The position numbers and the translations under genes were made by a program. Positions 53,205 to 61,372 of a DNA stretch of 64,000 bases are shown here, piece by piece. The notes under the pieces were generated by a model. The model saw only the letters and a list, made by a program, of their open reading frames with translations. It made no database searches and was not told the origin of the DNA. This DNA comes from Achromobacter sp. HZ34 (GTDB lineage Bacteria > Pseudomonadota > Gammaproteobacteria > Burkholderiales > Burkholderiaceae_B): assembly GCF_002209485.1 (NCBI RefSeq), contig NZ_NJIX01000011.1, positions 1-64,000 of the forward strand. Direction: 5' to 3'. Each line of letters opens with the position of its first letter. Within the stretch, counting starts at the first letter, position 1.

Positions 53205-53531
53205 ATGAAAACCAGCCGTCTTGTTTCCGTCTTGCTTCTGGCCACTGCATGCGCCTCGGGTGCCGCCATGGCTCAACCCACCACGCCGTCGACCACGCCT
53301 AACGACACGACGGCCACGCCGCCCAACAACTCCAAGGTGCCCCCTGGAACGCCGGCCCCCGCGCCTTATTCGGGCAAGCCGACCGCCACGCAACCGGTCG
53401 ACCGCGATACGTCGCATAGCGACCTGAAGAATGAAAATGGCAAGCCGCGCCAGCCTTCGGACATGGGCAACAGCAACGTGACGCCCACCCAAGGCGGCAA
53501 GGCCCCGTATCCCAACACCGGCAACAAGTAA
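53205..53531 (+). CDS. Small secreted Pro/Thr-rich protein
   Basis: 108 residues from ATG 53205 with TAGGGAG upstream. A Sec signal peptide MKTSRLVSVLLLATACASGA ends near AMA/QPTTPS. The mature 85 residues are rich in Pro, Thr, Asn and Gly without hydrophobic core, so likely disordered and periplasmic or surface-exposed. It has no lipobox: the Cys is inside the signal peptide before the predicted cleavage. Unknown family. Convergent with rpoN and separated from it by a terminator. Confidence 0.72.
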   Translation: MKTSRLVSVLLLATACASGAAMAQPTTPSTTPNDTTATPPNNSKVPPGTPAPAPYSGKPTATQPVDRDTSHSDLKNENGKPRQPSDMGNSNVTPTQGGKAPYPNTGNK

Positions 53532-53620
53532 GCGGATCGCGGACATTCATCGGCGCGGGATCGGGTAATCCTTCCCGCGCTGATGTATCGAATGCCGCTC
53601 CAGGAACAAAGGCTCAAAGA

Positions 53621-53651
53621 GAAGGGGCGCCGGATAATCCGGCGCCCCTTC
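53621..53651. terminator. Bidirectional terminator between the Pro/Thr-rich gene and rpoN
   Basis: GAAGGGGCGCCGGAT and ATCCGGCGCCCCTTC form a perfect 15-pair stem, followed by CTTCTTCG on the plus strand. Confidence 0.8.
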
Positions 53652-53679
53652 TTCTTCGCATCACATCAACACCAATCCA

Positions 53680-55170
53680 TCAATATTCCCTGCGCATTTC
53701 CGCGGGCGGATACTTCAACTGGCCACGATACTTCGACACCGTACGACGGGCCACGACCACACCCTGTTCGCCCAGCTTCTGCGCCAGGTCGACATCGGAC
53801 AAGGGCGAATTGCCGTCTTCCCCATCGATCATTTCCTTGATCAGCGCGCGCACCGCCGCGGCCGAGCAGCTGCCGCCGGTATCGGTGTTGAGTTCGCGCG
53901 AGAAGAAGTGCTTGAACTCGAAGATGCCGCGCGGCGTCGCCATGTATTTGTTGCTGGTGGCGCGCGAGACGGTCGATTCGTGTATCTCCAGCTCGTCGGC
54001 GATCTCGCGCAGCATCAGCGGCCGCAGGGCGATTTCCCCGTATTCGAAAAAGGTCTGCTGGCGTAGCACGATGGCTTCGGCGACACGCTGGATGGTGCTG
54101 TAGCGTTGCTCGACGTTGCGGATCAGCCAACGTGCTTCCTGCAGTTCCTGCGCCATCGGCGAGCGGTCGCTATAGCGTGCGGTGCGGAACAGGTCCGCGT
54201 AGGCACGATGCAGCCGCGCGCGCGGCATCGAAGAGCGATTGGGCGTGACGATCCATTGGCCATTGAACTTCTGCACCGTCACGTCCGGCACGATGTAGCT
54301 GGAGTCCGGCTTGGCGTAGCGCAGGCCGGGACGGGGATCCAGGCTGCGGATCAGTGCGCAGGCGGCGCGCAGGTCATCGTCGCTGCATTGGCAACTGCGG
54401 CCCAGGCCGGAGAAGTCATGCTTGCCCAGGCGCTCCAGTTCGCTGGAAACGATGTGCAGGGCCAGTTCGCGGTTCTCGGTTTCTTGCGGCAATGCCTGCA
54501 GCTGCAAGGTCAGGCATTCGGCCAGGTTGCGCGCGGCGATGCCGGGCACGTCCAGCTGCTGCACCAGCTTCAGCGCCGTTTCCCATTCTTCGGGTTCCGG
54601 CGGCGGATCGAAGGCGTCTTCACCGGCCAGTTCGTCCAGATCGGTACGCAGATAGCCATCTTCGTCCAGACCCTCGATGACATAGGCGGCCAGCATGCGG
54701 TCGCGCTCCGCCAGGCGGTAGCTGCACAGTTCATTGCTCAGATGGTCGCGCAGGTCGAGTACGCTGCGGGCCCATTGGCCGACATCGGACTCGCCATCGC
54801 CGGTGCCACGGGCGGCCGGGTAGTCGCCGGAATATTCGGCTTGCGCGTCCGGCAGCTCGGGCAATTCAGTCACCGACTCGGCGGGGATTTCGGTTGCCGT
54901 GGCCCCGGAGCTATCCAGTTCCTCCATGGGAGGGGCGCTGGTCAGGGCTTCCGCGTTGATGCCGTGGTCGACTTCATTGGCCTGCTGCGCGTCCGCCAGG
55001 GCAGGGCCGTCGTCTTCCACTTCTTCCAGGAAGGGGTTGGTCGCCAGCGCTTGCTGGATCTCGTGCGTGAACTCTAGCGCGGACATTTGCAGCAGTTTCA
55101 CGGATTGCTGCAAGCGGGGGGTCAGGCTGGTCTGCTGCCGTGCCCTCAACTCGTAAGTGGCTTGTGCCAA
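53680..55170 (-). CDS. rpoN: RNA polymerase sigma-54 factor
   Basis: 496 residues from TTG 55170, with GGAG upstream; this gives MAQATYELRARQQTSLTPRL, the right-length region I, whereas a reading from 55248 adds 26 unrelated residues. The Gln/Leu-rich activator-interacting region (LTPRLQQSVKLLQMSALEFT), an acidic region II (about 50-130), the core-binding domain, the HTH (IADELEIHESTVSRATSNKY) and the RpoN box ARRTVSKYR (474-482) are all present. The box has Ser where most have Ala. It directs transcription from -24/-12 promoters and needs AAA+ activators, two of which are encoded nearby. The usual lptB and hpf neighbours are absent. Confidence 0.95.
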   Translation of the reverse strand: MAQATYELRARQQTSLTPRLQQSVKLLQMSALEFTHEIQQALATNPFLEEVEDDGPALADAQQANEVDHGINAEALTSAPPMEELDSSGATATEIPAESVTELPELPDAQAEYSGDYPAARGTGDGESDVGQWARSVLDLRDHLSNELCSYRLAERDRMLAAYVIEGLDEDGYLRTDLDELAGEDAFDPPPEPEEWETALKLVQQLDVPGIAARNLAECLTLQLQALPQETENRELALHIVSSELERLGKHDFSGLGRSCQCSDDDLRAACALIRSLDPRPGLRYAKPDSSYIVPDVTVQKFNGQWIVTPNRSSMPRARLHRAYADLFRTARYSDRSPMAQELQEARWLIRNVEQRYSTIQRVAEAIVLRQQTFFEYGEIALRPLMLREIADELEIHESTVSRATSNKYMATPRGIFEFKHFFSRELNTDTGGSCSAAAVRALIKEMIDGEDGNSPLSDVDLAQKLGEQGVVVARRTVSKYRGQLKYPPAEMRREY

Positions 55171-55231
55171 TTGCTGTCTCCGTAAAGCGGGTAGGGTGAA
55201 AAACGGTTTCGCCCATTCATAAACAGATGAA

Positions 55232-55247
55232 AGCAAAGTCCATGCCA
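55232..55247 (-). promoter_or_regulatory. Sigma-54-like promoter of rpoN
   Basis: On the minus strand TGGCATGGACTTTGCT matches 11 of 12 positions of TGGCACG-N4-TTGCW, with T at the first position. The predicted start near 55221 gives a 51-base leader to the TTG start at 55170, suggesting autoregulation. Confidence 0.6.
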
Positions 55248-55354
55248 ATTTTCAAAAGGCCTCTGGATTTTTTTGGCGACTCCCTGCAGAGCCGCGCCAA
55301 TGCTTGCTGTGCAGGATGTGACAAATGCTGCGGCGGCACGGGCCGGGGCGTTTC

Positions 55355-55370
55355 GGGCACTAAACTTGCG
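55355..55370 (+). promoter_or_regulatory. Sigma-54-like element upstream of the PRC-barrel gene
   Basis: GGGCACTAAACTTGCG has intact GGCAC and TTGC with the right spacing. The predicted start near 55381 gives a leader of about 103 bases. Confidence 0.5.
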
Positions 55371-55483
55371 GCCCGGGGCTGGCGGAATTACCGGGTCCGT
55401 GTAAGAAGTGCAGAAAAACCTGGCAGGCCAGGCCGACAAAGCCGCGGCGGGCGCGGCATTTCCATCACGAGCAGGAGCTCGCC

Positions 55484-56017
55484 ATGTCAATTGACCAGAC
55501 TGAAAACGGGGCTCAAGGAACGGCTTTGACCTCGACCGATGCCCCGCGCGAGGCGGTGGCGGTGGGGGTGCCGGAAGTCAACCGTATCGTGGGATCGGGC
55601 AAGCGCTCGGCCAGCGGGCCCGGCCCGGCTGTCATGGCGGCGCAGACCCTGGAAGGCAATGATGTCCTCAACCTGTCCGGCGAAAAGCTGGGTGTGCTGC
55701 AGGACATCATGCTGGACGTGCCCAGCGGGCGCATCGCCTATGCAGTACTGGAGCGGGGCGGCGTCATGGGCATCGGCGACAAGCTGTTCGCGATTCCCTG
55801 GCATGCCCTGACGCTGGATACGGACAGGAAGTGTTTCCTGCTGGAACTCGACCTGGAAAAGTTGCGGCAGGCGCGCGGCTTCGACAAGGACAATTGGCCT
55901 GCTTGCGCGGACGCGGAATGGGCGGCGCTGCAAGGCGGCACGGCCACGGCCGCCGCAGACGCTACCTCGGCCGCGGCGCTGCCCGCCACGGGCCATGTAC
56001 AGCAAGTCTTCGATTGA
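55484..56017 (+). CDS. PRC-barrel domain protein
   Basis: 177 residues. The PRC-barrel lies at about 55-130: NDVLNLSGEKLGVLQDIMLDVPSGRIAYAVLE followed by GDKLFAIPWHALTLDTDRK. It is flanked by a polar N-terminus and an Ala/Thr-rich tail. PRC-barrels are small beta domains found in RimM, photosynthetic reaction centres and many stress-linked bacterial proteins; partner and function are unknown here. GGAG precedes ATG 55484. It is divergent from rpoN and convergent with the activator gene at 56036. Confidence 0.88.
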   Translation: MSIDQTENGAQGTALTSTDAPREAVAVGVPEVNRIVGSGKRSASGPGPAVMAAQTLEGNDVLNLSGEKLGVLQDIMLDVPSGRIAYAVLERGGVMGIGDKLFAIPWHALTLDTDRKCFLLELDLEKLRQARGFDKDNWPACADAEWAALQGGTATAAADATSAAALPATGHVQQVFD

Positions 56018-56035
56018 CCGTTGCCGCTGCGCCGA

Positions 56036-57043
56036 TCAGCCCTGGGGCGCGGCCGCTTCGTAATTGCCCAGGCGGTTATACAGCGTCTTCAGGCTGATAC
56101 CCAGCGTTCGCGCCGTCCTGCGCTTGTCGCCCTGGTGATGGGCCAGGGTGGCAAGGATCAGATCCTGCTGGGCCTGCATCAGGGACGTGCCGACAGCCAT
56201 CTGCACGGTGCCTGTGGCAATCCCGGACACCTTCGTCGGCTTGCGCGCGGCGGCCAGCGTGGGAATCTCCACTTCGTTGTCGGCCATGATAAAGGCGCGG
56301 TGCACGGTGTTCTTCAATTCCCGCACATTACCCGGCCAGTCATAGGCGCTGAGGGCGTCCAGGCTGCCCGCGGCAAATACCTTGGCGGTGCCTTCGGCGG
56401 TATTGAATCCATCCAGGAAACGCTGGGCCAGGTAGGGAACGTCCTCGATCCGCTCGCGCAGCGGCGGCACTCGCAGGGGCACCACGGCCAGGCGATAGAG
56501 CAGGTCTTCCCGGAACAGGCCCTGTTCCACCGCCGCGTAGGGATCCCGGTTGGTGGCAGCGACGATGCGGACGTCGACCTTGACGGGGTGCAGACCGCCG
56601 ACCCGGTGGAAAACGCCCGTTTCCAGTACGCGCAGCAACTGCACTTGCATGTCGAGGGGCATTTCCGTGACTTCGTCAAGGAACAGTGTGCCGCCGGTGG
56701 CATGTTCAAAATAACCGATGTTCTGGGCGACCGCGCCCGTGAAGCTGCCTTTCTCATGACCGAACAGTTCGGCCTCGATCAGGGACGGCGGAATGGCGCC
56801 ACAGTTGACGGGAACGAACGGCTGTTCGGAACGCTGGCTGCCCGCATGGATGGCGCGTGCCACCAGTTCCTTGCCACAGCCGCTTTCGCCCACGACCAGG
56901 ACACTGGCTTCGGTGGTGGCAACCTTGATGATCTGCTGGGCCAGATGCTGCATCGTGGGACAGCGGCCCATGGCGGTGGGTTCGGGAACGGGCAGGCGAT
57001 CGACGCGCGACGCGTTCCTGCGCGTCGATGAGGGGCTGGGCAT
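56036..57043 (-). CDS. Sigma-54-dependent activator without receiver domain
   Basis: 335 residues. After a short 25-residue N-terminus the AAA+ domain begins: Walker A GESGCGKE (52-59), sigma-54-contact loop GSFTGA (99-104) and Walker B GGTLFLDE (117-124), then a Fis-type HTH at the C-terminus ([18 protein letters not shown]). There is no receiver, GAF or PAS domain, so it must be controlled by level, a partner protein, or act constitutively, like PspF or HrpR/S. It resembles the neighbour at 57362 closely in AAA+ and HTH and may derive from it by loss of the receiver. The gene's own upstream gap shows no sigma-54-like element. Confidence 0.93.
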   Translation of the reverse strand: MPSPSSTRRNASRVDRLPVPEPTAMGRCPTMQHLAQQIIKVATTEASVLVVGESGCGKELVARAIHAGSQRSEQPFVPVNCGAIPPSLIEAELFGHEKGSFTGAVAQNIGYFEHATGGTLFLDEVTEMPLDMQVQLLRVLETGVFHRVGGLHPVKVDVRIVAATNRDPYAAVEQGLFREDLLYRLAVVPLRVPPLRERIEDVPYLAQRFLDGFNTAEGTAKVFAAGSLDALSAYDWPGNVRELKNTVHRAFIMADNEVEIPTLAAARKPTKVSGIATGTVQMAVGTSLMQAQQDLILATLAHHQGDKRRTARTLGISLKTLYNRLGNYEAAAPQG

Positions 57044-57361
57044 GAGGTCTTACCTTTCTTGGGTGCTTGTACGCCTGCGCTGAGGCGAACTGTCTTTGAT
57101 CATCGTACTCATCAAGAATACCTGCCATTGCAAGCACTTGAAAGCAGATGAAATTCTTAGCCATCTGTACAAATTGATTACGATTTTTCGGGAGACCCCA
57201 AGATAAGCTTTTGCCACGTCACGTCCATGGCACCTTTTTATCAATACGGTGACCCTACACGATGACCGGCTAGAATGTCGAATGGTAATCCCGATGCGTG
57301 CGGACAGGAAGACGCGCGCATCCGGGGATAAAAAAGATCGTACTCCCGGGAAATATTGCGC
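57044..57361. other. Divergent promoter region between two sigma-54 activator genes
   Basis: 318 bases without a gene. It is relatively AT-rich at 57100-57250. TGGCAC at 57228 lacks the GC at the proper distance and is not counted as a promoter. Confidence 0.4.
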
Positions 57362-58756
57362 ATGCCACATGTTTTGATCGTCGATGATGAGTCGCCAGTG
57401 CGTACCGCATTGGCGGAAATCGTCAAAGACGAGGGTTTCACCGTTGCGCAGGCCAGTGACTTGCGTGAAGCGAAGATTCAGATTTTGCGGCAGGCGCCGG
57501 ATCTGGTGCTGTCCGATCTGCAGCTTCCGGATGGTACTGGCCTGGACATTTTCCAGGCGCTCAGCTCGCCCAATGTGGACGTTGTCTTCATCACGGGCCA
57601 TGCCAGCGTGGAAAGCGCGGTGGACGCCCTGCGTCTTGGCGCTATCGACTACCTGCTCAAGCCGGTGAATATCCAGCGCCTGAAAATGGTGCTGGGCCGT
57701 ATGCCGCGCAATGCGGATCTGTCGCCCTGGGGCGGCCCCTTCGAGGAAGACGGCCGCTTCGGCAAGATGCTGGGCCGGTCCGAGCCGATGAAGCTGCTCT
57801 ATAAACAGATCGCCAAGGTGGCGCCTACCGAGGCCACCGTCCTGTTGATGGGCGATAGCGGCACCGGCAAGGAATTGGCGGCGCAGGCAATCCATGAGTT
57901 GAGCGCGCGGCGCAAGGGGCCTTTCCTGCCCGTCAATTGCGGCGCCATCTCGCCCAACCTGATCGAAAGCGAAATGTTCGGCCACGAGCGCGGCAGCTTT
58001 ACCGGCGCCGATAGGCAGCACAAGGGCTATTTCGAACGGGCGGCCGGCGGCACGCTGTTCCTGGACGAGATCACCGAAATGCCGGTCGACCTGCAGGTGA
58101 AGTTGCTGCGGGTGCTGGAAACCGGCCTGTTCATGCGGGTGGGGACCAACCGGGAGATCGCCAGCGACGTGCGTGTGGTGGCCGCGACCAACCGTAATCC
58201 GGAAGAAGCGGTGGCCGACGGCAAGCTGCGCGAGGATCTTTATCACCGCCTCAACGTGTTCCCGCTGGAGCTGCCGGCCTTGCGCGAGCGGGGCGATGAC
58301 GTCTTGCTGATTGCCCAGCGCTATCTGGACATCCTCAACAAGGACCGCGGCGCGGACAAGAAATTCACACCGGGCACCGTGGAAGCCATGCGCCGGCATG
58401 CCTGGCCGGGCAATGTGCGCGAACTGAAGAACTACGTGCATCGCGCTTTCATCCTGGCCGATGACAATGAAATCCGCGCCAATGTCGTACCGCTGCAGAT
58501 GGCGACGTCCGAGAGGGCGACCGTTGGTACGCAGATCACCGTCCCGGTGGGAGTGCCGCTGGCCGATGCGGATCGTCAGCTGATCTTCGCCACGCTGGAA
58601 CAGTGCGGCGGGGTCAAGAAGCATGCCGCCGAAATCCTCGGCATCAGCCTGAAGACGCTCTATAACCGGCTGGAGGAATATGCAGCCGCCGGGCATTTCC
58701 CCAAAGTGTCGGATGGCGGCGGCAAGGGCGAGGCCGCATTGAGCGAGTCGAAGTAG
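57362..58756 (+). CDS. NtrC-family response regulator, sigma-54 dependent
   Basis: 464 residues from ATG 57362 (a TTG two codons earlier is possible). The receiver domain has acidic pair D8-D9, phospho-acceptor D52, T78 and K100. The AAA+ domain has Walker A GDSGTGKE (164-171) and GSFTGA (211-216), and the Fis-like HTH ends [16 protein letters not shown]. It should be phosphorylated by a sensor kinase, which is not encoded nearby, and activate sigma-54 promoters. It is divergent from the receiver-less paralogue. A terminator follows the gene. Confidence 0.94.
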   Translation: MPHVLIVDDESPVRTALAEIVKDEGFTVAQASDLREAKIQILRQAPDLVLSDLQLPDGTGLDIFQALSSPNVDVVFITGHASVESAVDALRLGAIDYLLKPVNIQRLKMVLGRMPRNADLSPWGGPFEEDGRFGKMLGRSEPMKLLYKQIAKVAPTEATVLLMGDSGTGKELAAQAIHELSARRKGPFLPVNCGAISPNLIESEMFGHERGSFTGADRQHKGYFERAAGGTLFLDEITEMPVDLQVKLLRVLETGLFMRVGTNREIASDVRVVAATNRNPEEAVADGKLREDLYHRLNVFPLELPALRERGDDVLLIAQRYLDILNKDRGADKKFTPGTVEAMRRHAWPGNVRELKNYVHRAFILADDNEIRANVVPLQMATSERATVGTQITVPVGVPLADADRQLIFATLEQCGGVKKHAAEILGISLKTLYNRLEEYAAAGHFPKVSDGGGKGEAALSESK

Positions 58757-58790
58757 GCGCTTAGCAGGTCTGCATAGTCAATGCGCATTG

Positions 58791-58817
58791 CGGGGCGGCC
58801 TTGGGGCCGCCCCGTTT
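58791..58817 (+). terminator. Terminator after the response regulator gene
   Basis: CGGGGCGGCC (58791-58800), TTGG, GGCCGCCCCG (58805-58814), then TTTG. A strong stem with a short T run. Confidence 0.75.
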
Positions 58818-58876
58818 GCGTATCGCCGCCCTCTCATAAGGACAACGCAGTGACTGTTTCCTCGCCCGCTCGACCG

Positions 58877-58892
58877 GGGCATCCGGCTTGCT
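58877..58892 (+). promoter_or_regulatory. Sigma-54-like element upstream of the PfpI gene
   Basis: GGGCATCCGGCTTGCT, followed by ATTG as at the egtD element. GG-N10-GC and TTGCT are intact. The predicted start near 58903 gives a leader of about 54 bases. Confidence 0.55.
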
Positions 58893-58956
58893 ATTGAGCT
58901 GCCTCCATCCGCCTTGCCATGGCACGCACGGCGGAGCATTACAACGGAGGTGAAGC

Positions 58957-59511
58957 ATGGCTGAATCATTGAAGGGTCTATCCGTCGCCATCCTGGCGGT
59001 GGACGGTTTCGAACAGGCCGAGCTGCTGGAGCCGCGCAAGGCGCTGCAGGCGGCCGGCGCGCGCGCGGTGGTGGTCTCGGCGAAGACGGGCAAGATCCAG
59101 GGGTTCCAACACACGGACAAAGGCGAGCAGGTGGATGTCGACCTGACGTTCGCCGAGGCCGATCCGGTCCATTTCGCCGCGGTGGTGCTGCCGGGCGGCG
59201 TGGTCAACGCGGACGAGATCCGCGTACATCCCAAGGCGCGGGACTTCGTCAAGCGTATGCAGGAGGCCGGCAAGCCGACCGCCGTCATCTGCCACGGTGG
59301 CTGGCTGCTCATTTCCGCGGACCTGGTGCGTGGCCGTACCATGACGAGCTGGCCGTCCCTGCAGGATGACCTGCGCAATGCGGGCGCCACCTGGGAAGAC
59401 AAGGAAGTGGTGGTCGACAAGAACTTGATCAGCAGCCGCAAGCCTGACGACATTCCGGCGTTCAACCGGGAATTGCTGAAGCAGCTGGAGGCGGCGCAGC
59501 AAGCGGCGTGA
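58957..59511 (+). CDS. PfpI/DJ-1 family protein (YhbO-like stress protein)
   Basis: 184 residues of the class I glutamine-amidotransferase-like DJ-1/PfpI fold. The nucleophile cysteine is in TAVICHGGWLLISADLVRGR, and the domain begins SVAILAVDGFEQAELLEPRK. Members such as YhbO and YajL protect against oxidative, thermal and carbonyl stress, and some show deglycase or protease activity; the specific activity here is not known. GGAGG precedes ATG 58957. It is downstream of the response regulator but behind its terminator, with its own promoter-like element. Confidence 0.92.
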   Translation: MAESLKGLSVAILAVDGFEQAELLEPRKALQAAGARAVVVSAKTGKIQGFQHTDKGEQVDVDLTFAEADPVHFAAVVLPGGVVNADEIRVHPKARDFVKRMQEAGKPTAVICHGGWLLISADLVRGRTMTSWPSLQDDLRNAGATWEDKEVVVDKNLISSRKPDDIPAFNRELLKQLEAAQQAA

Positions 59512-59528
59512 TGAAATACCTGCATGAA

Positions 59529-59567
59529 TAAAAGGGCGTGAGACTATCGATGTCTCGCGCCCTTTTA
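59529..59567. terminator. Bidirectional terminator after the PfpI gene
   Basis: TAAAAGGGCGTGAGAC and GTCTCGCGCCCTTTTA pair over about 16 positions with one mismatch. T runs on both strands serve the convergent genes. Confidence 0.85.
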
Positions 59568-59650
59568 TCGCCAGGACTGCGTCCCCGTAGCGTGATCCGA
59601 CCGCGCTTGCCTCGGTTGTCGCGTCCAGCGCCCACCGAGGCAAGCGGGCC

Positions 59651-60043
59651 TTACTTTTCTTTGCCGCCGTTGCGTACGGGATCGGGCCGGGAGTGGGACA
59701 GCCCGGCGCGGTCGTCACCGACTACCCGGTCCATGCCGATGTCACGGGCGGGGAAGTCGCCCTGGTCGTTCTCGACGTCGGAACGCTCGCCCGTGCCGAC
59801 GGAGTCGGTGTCGGTATCGGGCGCATTGGGACCCAGGTCGCTGCCTGAGTCCGAAGAGTCGCCCGGGCCCAGCGCGCGATTGCCATGTCCCGGCGGCATG
59901 CCGCTGTCGGCGTCGGAGATGTCCGCCGTGTCCAGGGGATCGACGACGCCGACGGCATCGTCCTCGTAGAACTCCTCCTCGTTGTCCTGTGCGTCGTTGT
60001 CGGTGTCGGGATCAGCCTGGAAATTGGTTTTGCGGGTTGCCAT
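59651..60043 (-). CDS. Acidic, intrinsically disordered protein
   Basis: 130 residues from ATG 60043 with AGGAAGG upstream. The composition is dominated by Asp, Glu, Gly, Ser and Thr with a few basic residues only at the ends (MATRKTNFQADPD). There is no hydrophobic core, signal or membrane segment. Runs such as DTDNDAQDNEEEFYEDD and DTDTDSVGTGERSD suggest a hydrophilin-like or counter-ion-binding stress protein. No family is recognised. A sigma-54-like element is at 60114. Confidence 0.7.
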   Translation of the reverse strand: MATRKTNFQADPDTDNDAQDNEEEFYEDDAVGVVDPLDTADISDADSGMPPGHGNRALGPGDSSDSGSDLGPNAPDTDTDSVGTGERSDVENDQGDFPARDIGMDRVVGDDRAGLSHSRPDPVRNGGKEK

Positions 60044-60113
60044 GTGAGCCTTCCTGCGGCGCGATGCCACGGTGATTGAAGGGCCGGCGCGAGGGCCGGG
60101 ATGGCTCTACTCC

Positions 60114-60129
60114 AGCAAGGCCTATGCCC
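60114..60129 (-). promoter_or_regulatory. Sigma-54-like element upstream of the acidic protein gene
   Basis: On the minus strand GGGCATAGGCCTTGCT, sharing GGGCATA and TTGCT with the element at 53010. The predicted start near 60103 gives a 60-base leader to ATG 60043. Confidence 0.55.
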
Positions 60130-60223
60130 CCAATGGGCATCGACCTTCCTCATCACGCGGGACCCGTCGCCTGAACCGTCCGGATCACTCGCCCGCGACC
60201 CGCTCCGCCACCCGCCTCTTGGT

Positions 60224-61279
60224 TCATTCCACCCTGACGTTGCCTTCCTTCACCAACTTGGCGAATTTGCGGGTTTCCTCGGCGATGCGCTGGCCGAACT
60301 GTGCAGGTGTTTCGTTCATCTGTTCGGCACCCGCGGCCACCATGCGTTGCTTGAACTCGGGCGAGGCGGTGACTTTCTCCACTTCGCTGCTCAGGCGCGC
60401 CAGGACGGGTTGGGGCGTCGCGGCCGGCGCGAACACGCCGAACCAGGTGCCGATGTCGAAACCGGGCAGGCCCGCTTCGGCCAGCGTCGGCACGTCGGGC
60501 AGGGCGTCGCTGCGCCGCGCGGTGGTCACGGCCAGGGCGCGCAGCTTGCCGGCCTTGATGTGAGGCAGCACGGTGGTGATGGTATCGAAGGACATGGCCA
60601 CCTGGCCGCCCAGCAGATCGGTGGTCAATGGACCGCTGCCCTTGTAGGGCACGTGCAGCAGCGGCGCGCCGGTGGCGGCCTGGAATTGCGTGCCGATCAG
60701 ATGCTGAGCGGTGCCATAGCCATTGGACCCATAGGTCAGGCCCTTGGGCGCCTGCTTGGCCAGCGTCACCAATTCCGCCACGTTGTGCGCCGGCGTGTAG
60801 GCCGGGTTGATGGTCAAGACATTGGGCACCATGGCGATGGGAGCGATGGGCGCCAGGTCTTTCTGGAAATCGTAGCCCAGGGATTTATAGACGCTGGTGG
60901 CGATGGTGTGATGGACGGCGCCCATCAGCAATGTGTAGCCATCCGGTTTCGCCTTGGTAACGTAGTCCGCCCCTATCGTGGCCCCGGCGCCGGGCCGGTT
61001 CTCGACGATGACCGGTTGGCCGAGGTTTCTGGACAACTGGTCGCCCAGGGCGCGGGCCAGCACGTCGGTGGTACCACCGGTGGGGAAGGGCACCACCAGG
61101 GTGATCGGGTGGCTGGGCCAGTCCGCCGCGCTGGCGGTGGGGCTGACGGTGGCGCTGACGGCCAGGCCGGCGCTCAGCAGCGCGAACGCGCCAATGCCCC
61201 GCGGCAGGGGGCGCTGCAGGGAGCACAACAGGGATAGGGGGCGCAGCAGAAACCGGGATAGGGATAGGGATGGGCGCAT
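60224..61279 (-). CDS. Bug-family tripartite tricarboxylate transporter binding protein
   Basis: 351 residues. A long signal peptide, starting MRPSLSLSRFLL and ending near SPTASA/ADWPSHPI, is followed by the family pattern ITLVVPFPTGGTTDVLARAL and VIVENRPGAGATIGADYVTKAKPDGYTLL. Bug proteins are periplasmic receptors, very abundant in Bordetella, that bind carboxylates and feed TctAB-type transporters or sensors. No tctAB is adjacent. The gene follows the tartrate dehydrogenase gene by 93 bases on the same strand, suggesting a dicarboxylate ligand. The N-terminal region is encoded by GGGATA-type hexamer repeats on the plus strand. Confidence 0.92.
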   Translation of the reverse strand: MRPSLSLSRFLLRPLSLLCSLQRPLPRGIGAFALLSAGLAVSATVSPTASAADWPSHPITLVVPFPTGGTTDVLARALGDQLSRNLGQPVIVENRPGAGATIGADYVTKAKPDGYTLLMGAVHHTIATSVYKSLGYDFQKDLAPIAPIAMVPNVLTINPAYTPAHNVAELVTLAKQAPKGLTYGSNGYGTAQHLIGTQFQAATGAPLLHVPYKGSGPLTTDLLGGQVAMSFDTITTVLPHIKAGKLRALAVTTARRSDALPDVPTLAEAGLPGFDIGTWFGVFAPAATPQPVLARLSSEVEKVTASPEFKQRMVAAGAEQMNETPAQFGQRIAEETRKFAKLVKEGNVRVE

Positions 61280-61372
61280 CGTTGTCTCCTCTTTTTTGTC
61301 GGGTGGCGCCTCCGGTATTTTCCGGATGGGCGCCGTGGGTGGCAGGCCGTGCTGCGGATCGCCGTGGGACCG

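Larger units (their letters stand above)
55171..55483. other. Divergent promoter region of rpoN and the PRC-barrel gene
   Basis: 313 bases without a gene. It holds two sigma-54-like elements facing away from each other (55232-55247 minus, 55355-55370 plus) and CCTGCA/TGCAGG inverted words between them. Confidence 0.5.

Noticed and set aside
55275-55289. TGGCGACTCCCTGCA upstream of the PRC-barrel gene
   Set aside because: The spacing between GG and GC is nine, one too short, and TTGC is absent.
57228-57243. TGGCACCTTTTTATCA in the gap between the two activator genes, as a sigma-54 promoter
   Set aside because: The first half is perfect but the required GC at the -12 position is absent (TC instead).
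58920-58934. TGGCACGCACGGCGG upstream of the PfpI gene as a sigma-54 promoter
   Set aside because: TTGC is missing and the GC falls at the wrong distance; the element at 58877 fits much better.
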